Source: UBA9848 sp003454065
GTDB lineage: Bacteria; Spirochaetota; Spirochaetia; Sphaerochaetales; Sphaerochaetaceae
Length of the DNA: 7,906 nucleotides
NCBI GenBank assembly: GCA_946629155.1
Contig: CAMOXM010000065.1
Location: forward strand, 1-7,906
Reading direction: 5' to 3'
Made by a program: the position numbers and the translations under genes. Positions 5,721 through 7,906 of this stretch are shown piece by piece (within the stretch, counting starts at the first letter, position 1; each line of letters begins with the position of its first letter). The notes under the pieces were generated by a model that searched no databases, had not been told where the DNA came from, and saw only the letters and a program-made list of their open reading frames with translations.

Positions 5721-7906
5721 CTATCCGATGCTTCCTTCGCCGTACTTATAACACTTTATCGTTATGCCCGTCTTTTCAGATATCAATTTGGCTCCATCCA
5801 CCTCCACTATGCCGTTATGGCTGGAAAACGGTATGGAGAAGAATTGGTCAGGCTTGATATACGTGCCGTAGTCGCTTTCCGAAACGGTTCCTTCCGGATA
5901 GACGTTCTCGCCGACTTTCGCTTCATCAGCGAACAGGACTTCGCATGTGGAATGGTTCTTGTCATCCTTGTCGCTAGCCGCCAAAAGCATTCCGCAGCTC
6001 TTGATGCCTCGGAATTTCGCAGGTTTCAGATTGGCAACGAGCAAGACGTTGCGATTTAAAAGCTCTTCCTCTTTGTAAAACGGAACTATGGATGAGATGA
6101 TCGTTCTGGATTCCTCTTCGCCGGCATCCAAAGTCAGAATATAAAGCCTATCCCCCTCAGGATGCTTTTTTACTTCTATGATCTTGCTGACTTTAAGGCA
6201 CACGCGCCTTCTAAACGCTTCGGCATAACTCTCGCCTTCGAGTCTTATATCTTTCACTGCTTCCTCTCCTCTACGTATCTTTTCTAAAAATGCCGCCCTT
6301 TTCGCAGCTTCGTCGGCAGCCCTCTCGGCAGCTGCCTGTTCTTCGGCCGCCTTGCGCCTGGCTTCTTCCTCGGCTTTGCGAGCTGCCATTTCAGCAGCCT
6401 TGCGTTCTTCGATAGCCTTTAGCCTTGCAGCCGCCTCGGCTTCGCACGCCGCTTTTTCGGCCGCTTCGCGAGCCTCCCTCTCCGCTGCCGCTTTCGCAGC
6501 TCTTTGCGCTGCCTCGCGTTCCGCCTTCTTGCGGGCGGCAAGCTTCTCGGCCGCTTCCTGCGCATCCTTTTCCCCTTGGGCTTTGGCGGTCTCGGACACA
6601 TCCGTCGAATTGAAACGAATCTTCGCGGATTTCACGGCTTCATCGGAAAAATTCTCGAACAAATGCTCCAACGGCAGAAATGCCTCGTCAAAGGAAATGT
6701 CCTCGCCGAGCTTATCCCATGATTGCTGAATCGACATGGCCTTGGCGATCCTATCGGAGGCATCGGGAAGGTAAGGATACATGAGAATGCACAAATCCTT
6801 GACGCCGAGTATGATCGTTCTGACCACCCTGCCGCACTTGATAGGATCCGATTTCAAAAGCTTCCATGGCTCGTTATCCTGAAAATATTTGTTCAGCATG
6901 TCCGATAAGGCAAAAATCTCATGAAACGCATCCTTTATCTGAACATCCTCATACAAGCCGTCGATTTTCACTATCTGCTTTCGGACAGAATCATAGAAAT
7001 CCTCATCTATGCCGAATCTCGGAACTACCGAGTCATATTGCTTGCGCAAGAAAACGAACGCCCGATTCACTAAATTGGAGAAATTCCCGACAAGCTGTCC
7101 GTTCACCTTTTCCTGAAAATCCTCAAAAGAAAAATCGCTATCGCTCTTTTCGGGCCTGTTGTAATACAGGTAGAACCTCCAAATATCGCAACTATAGCCG
7201 AAATCAATGCAATCGGATCCGAAAACGCCTATGTTGCTGCTCTTGGAGAATTTCCCACCTTCAAAGGTCAGATACTCGCTGCTGTTAAGCCTATGGAGCA
7301 TGACGAACGGAAAACCCGTGGCGAATTCAGTTGCGGGAAAAATCAAAGCATGAAAAGGAATATTGTCCTTGCCTATGAACTGATAGAGGTCGGTCGCATC
7401 CGGTTTCATCCACCATTCCCTCCATCGCTCGGTGCAAAGCGCCGTAAGCGAAATATATCCTATGCATGCATCGAACCAAACGTAGAACACCTTGTCGTTG
7501 AAACCGCGCAAAGGAACCTTTATCCCCCATCTCAGATCTCTGGTTATCGTTCTTTCCCGCAAGCCTTCCTTGAGCCACGACTTCGCTATGCCGATTGCAT
7601 TAGCAGGCCATCTGCCTTCCTTTTCGGCCAATAGGACAAAACTCTCCAATCTATCCTTAAGCTTAGGCATGTCAAGGGCCAGATTATCAGTTTCCCTCAA
7701 TTCAAGCGAAGAACCGCATATAGTGCATCTGGGATCAATCAGCTTATCGTTCTCTATCAATGAACCGCATATGTCGCATTGATCGGAATTCGTCCTTGAT
7801 CCGCACGATGGGCATTCGCCCTTGACAAACCTGTCGGATATTTACTCCTTGCACTTTTTGCAGTAACACTGCTGTTCTGTGACTCTGACAATATATCTGT
7901 TCCTGT
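5721..7906 (-). CDS. metG: Methionyl-tRNA synthetase, archaeal/eukaryote type with fused tRNA-binding domain (N-terminus off window; in-frame TAA)
   Basis: Charges tRNA(Met) with methionine. The N-terminal half with HIGH lies beyond the right edge. Visible in order: four CxxC pairs (Cys codons at 7862/7853, 7814/7805, 7778/7769 and 7727/7718) forming two zinc knuckles; the core stretch DKVFYVWFDACIGYIS; the KFSKS loop at 7239-7253; the anticodon-binding region with NEPWKLL; an Ala-rich charged helix (about 6285-6584); and a C-terminal EMAP/Trbp111-like domain starting near VCLKVSKIIEVKKHPEGDRL that binds the tRNA elbow. It ends in TAG. The zinc pairs and wording match spirochaetal and eukaryotic enzymes, not the E. 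coli form. The frame is broken by TAA at 7842-7844, yet the protein aligns with the family on both sides (YCKKCKE, stop, ISDRFVKGECP). The only non-ATG start below the stop (TTG 7760) would give an enzyme without HIGH, so I regard the gene as running through the stop, off the right edge. Confidence 0.92.
6285..6584 (-). other. Alanine-rich charged helix linking the MetRS body to its tRNA-binding domain
   Basis: About 100 residues made almost only of Ala, Glu, Lys and Arg; I count 41 Ala in 100. There is no Pro and, in the first 98 residues, only one Gly, near the start. The pattern (EAAEKLAARKKAEREAA and the like) resembles the TolA stalk or a single alpha-helix. It sits exactly between the anticodon-binding region and the EMAP-like domain, where relatives normally have a shorter linker. 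If fully helical it would be a rigid spacer of roughly 150 angstroms (1.5 angstroms per residue). Confidence 0.75.
7842..7844 (-). other. In-frame TAA stop codon inside metG
   Basis: The codon lies between the first and second CxxC pairs of the zinc-binding insert, where relatives have an aromatic residue (F/Y-L-P/A-D-R-F-V). TAC or TAT (Tyr) is one base away. Reading frame and zinc ligands are intact on both sides, so the change is a single point difference, not a frameshift or long decay. The other three genes with visible ends use TGA, TAA and TAG as normal stops, so a reassigned code is not supported. Confidence 0.9.

Noticed and set aside
6352..6729. Ser/Ala-rich plus-strand frame opposite the MetRS linker
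   Set aside because: It is simply the antisense reading of the Ala-rich helix; low-complexity sequence keeps several frames open.
5721..7760. A complete metG starting at TTG 7760
   Set aside because: The frame upstream to the edge still aligns with MetRS, including two further Cys pairs, and a start at 7760 would lack the HIGH motif and most of the Rossmann fold.
7842..7844. Reassigned stop codon (alternative genetic code)
   Set aside because: The PUR gene ends naturally with TAA, cysS with TGA and metG with TAG, and no other in-frame stop occurs in conserved regions.

Overview
The window reads as a piece of a bacterial chromosome or metagenomic contig, most likely from the Spirochaetota (Treponema-like). 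This rests on two things read from sequence and family knowledge, without a database search: an archaeal/eukaryote-type methionyl-tRNA synthetase with four CxxC zinc pairs, a KFSKS loop and a fused C-terminal EMAP/Trbp111-like tRNA-binding domain, and next to it a small PUR-type nucleic-acid-binding protein of the BpuR/DUF3276 family. All supported genes lie on the minus strand, so transcription runs from high to low coordinates.

Layout in order of transcription. (1) 7906-5721: metG, missing its N-terminal half with the HIGH motif, with one in-frame TAA at 7842-7844 and a ~100-residue Ala/Glu/Lys/Arg helix joining the synthetase body to the tRNA-binding domain. (2) A 99-bp gap with an imperfect palindrome. 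(3) 5621-5199: the PUR-family gene, overlapping the next start by 11 bp. (4) 5209-3785: complete cysS. (5) A 111-bp gap carrying a consensus sigma-70 promoter whose -35 box overlaps the cysS stop, two overlapping small palindromes and a strong Shine-Dalgarno. (6) 3673-1: the first 1224 codons of a very long, acidic, modular protein with an N-terminal membrane anchor or lipoprotein signal. It runs off the left edge.

The first three genes form a translation-related cluster (two aminoacyl-tRNA synthetases around an RNA/DNA-binding protein). The large gene has its own promoter and is the least explained part of the window. It alternates short beta-like 'VPTTPxV' motifs, alanine-rich amphipathic helices and Asp/Ser/Glu-rich linkers, repeats its juxtamembrane segment about 1060 residues later, contains an exact 55-bp repeat spaced 152 codons apart, and has GC-rich islands (up to 80% in a counted 60-bp block) inside an otherwise moderate-GC frame. 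I recognise no family for it. No RNA genes, insertion sequences or CRISPR arrays were seen. Both window ends look like possible assembly boundaries: the left end is one copy of the exact repeat, and the metG stop lies about 60 bp from the right end.
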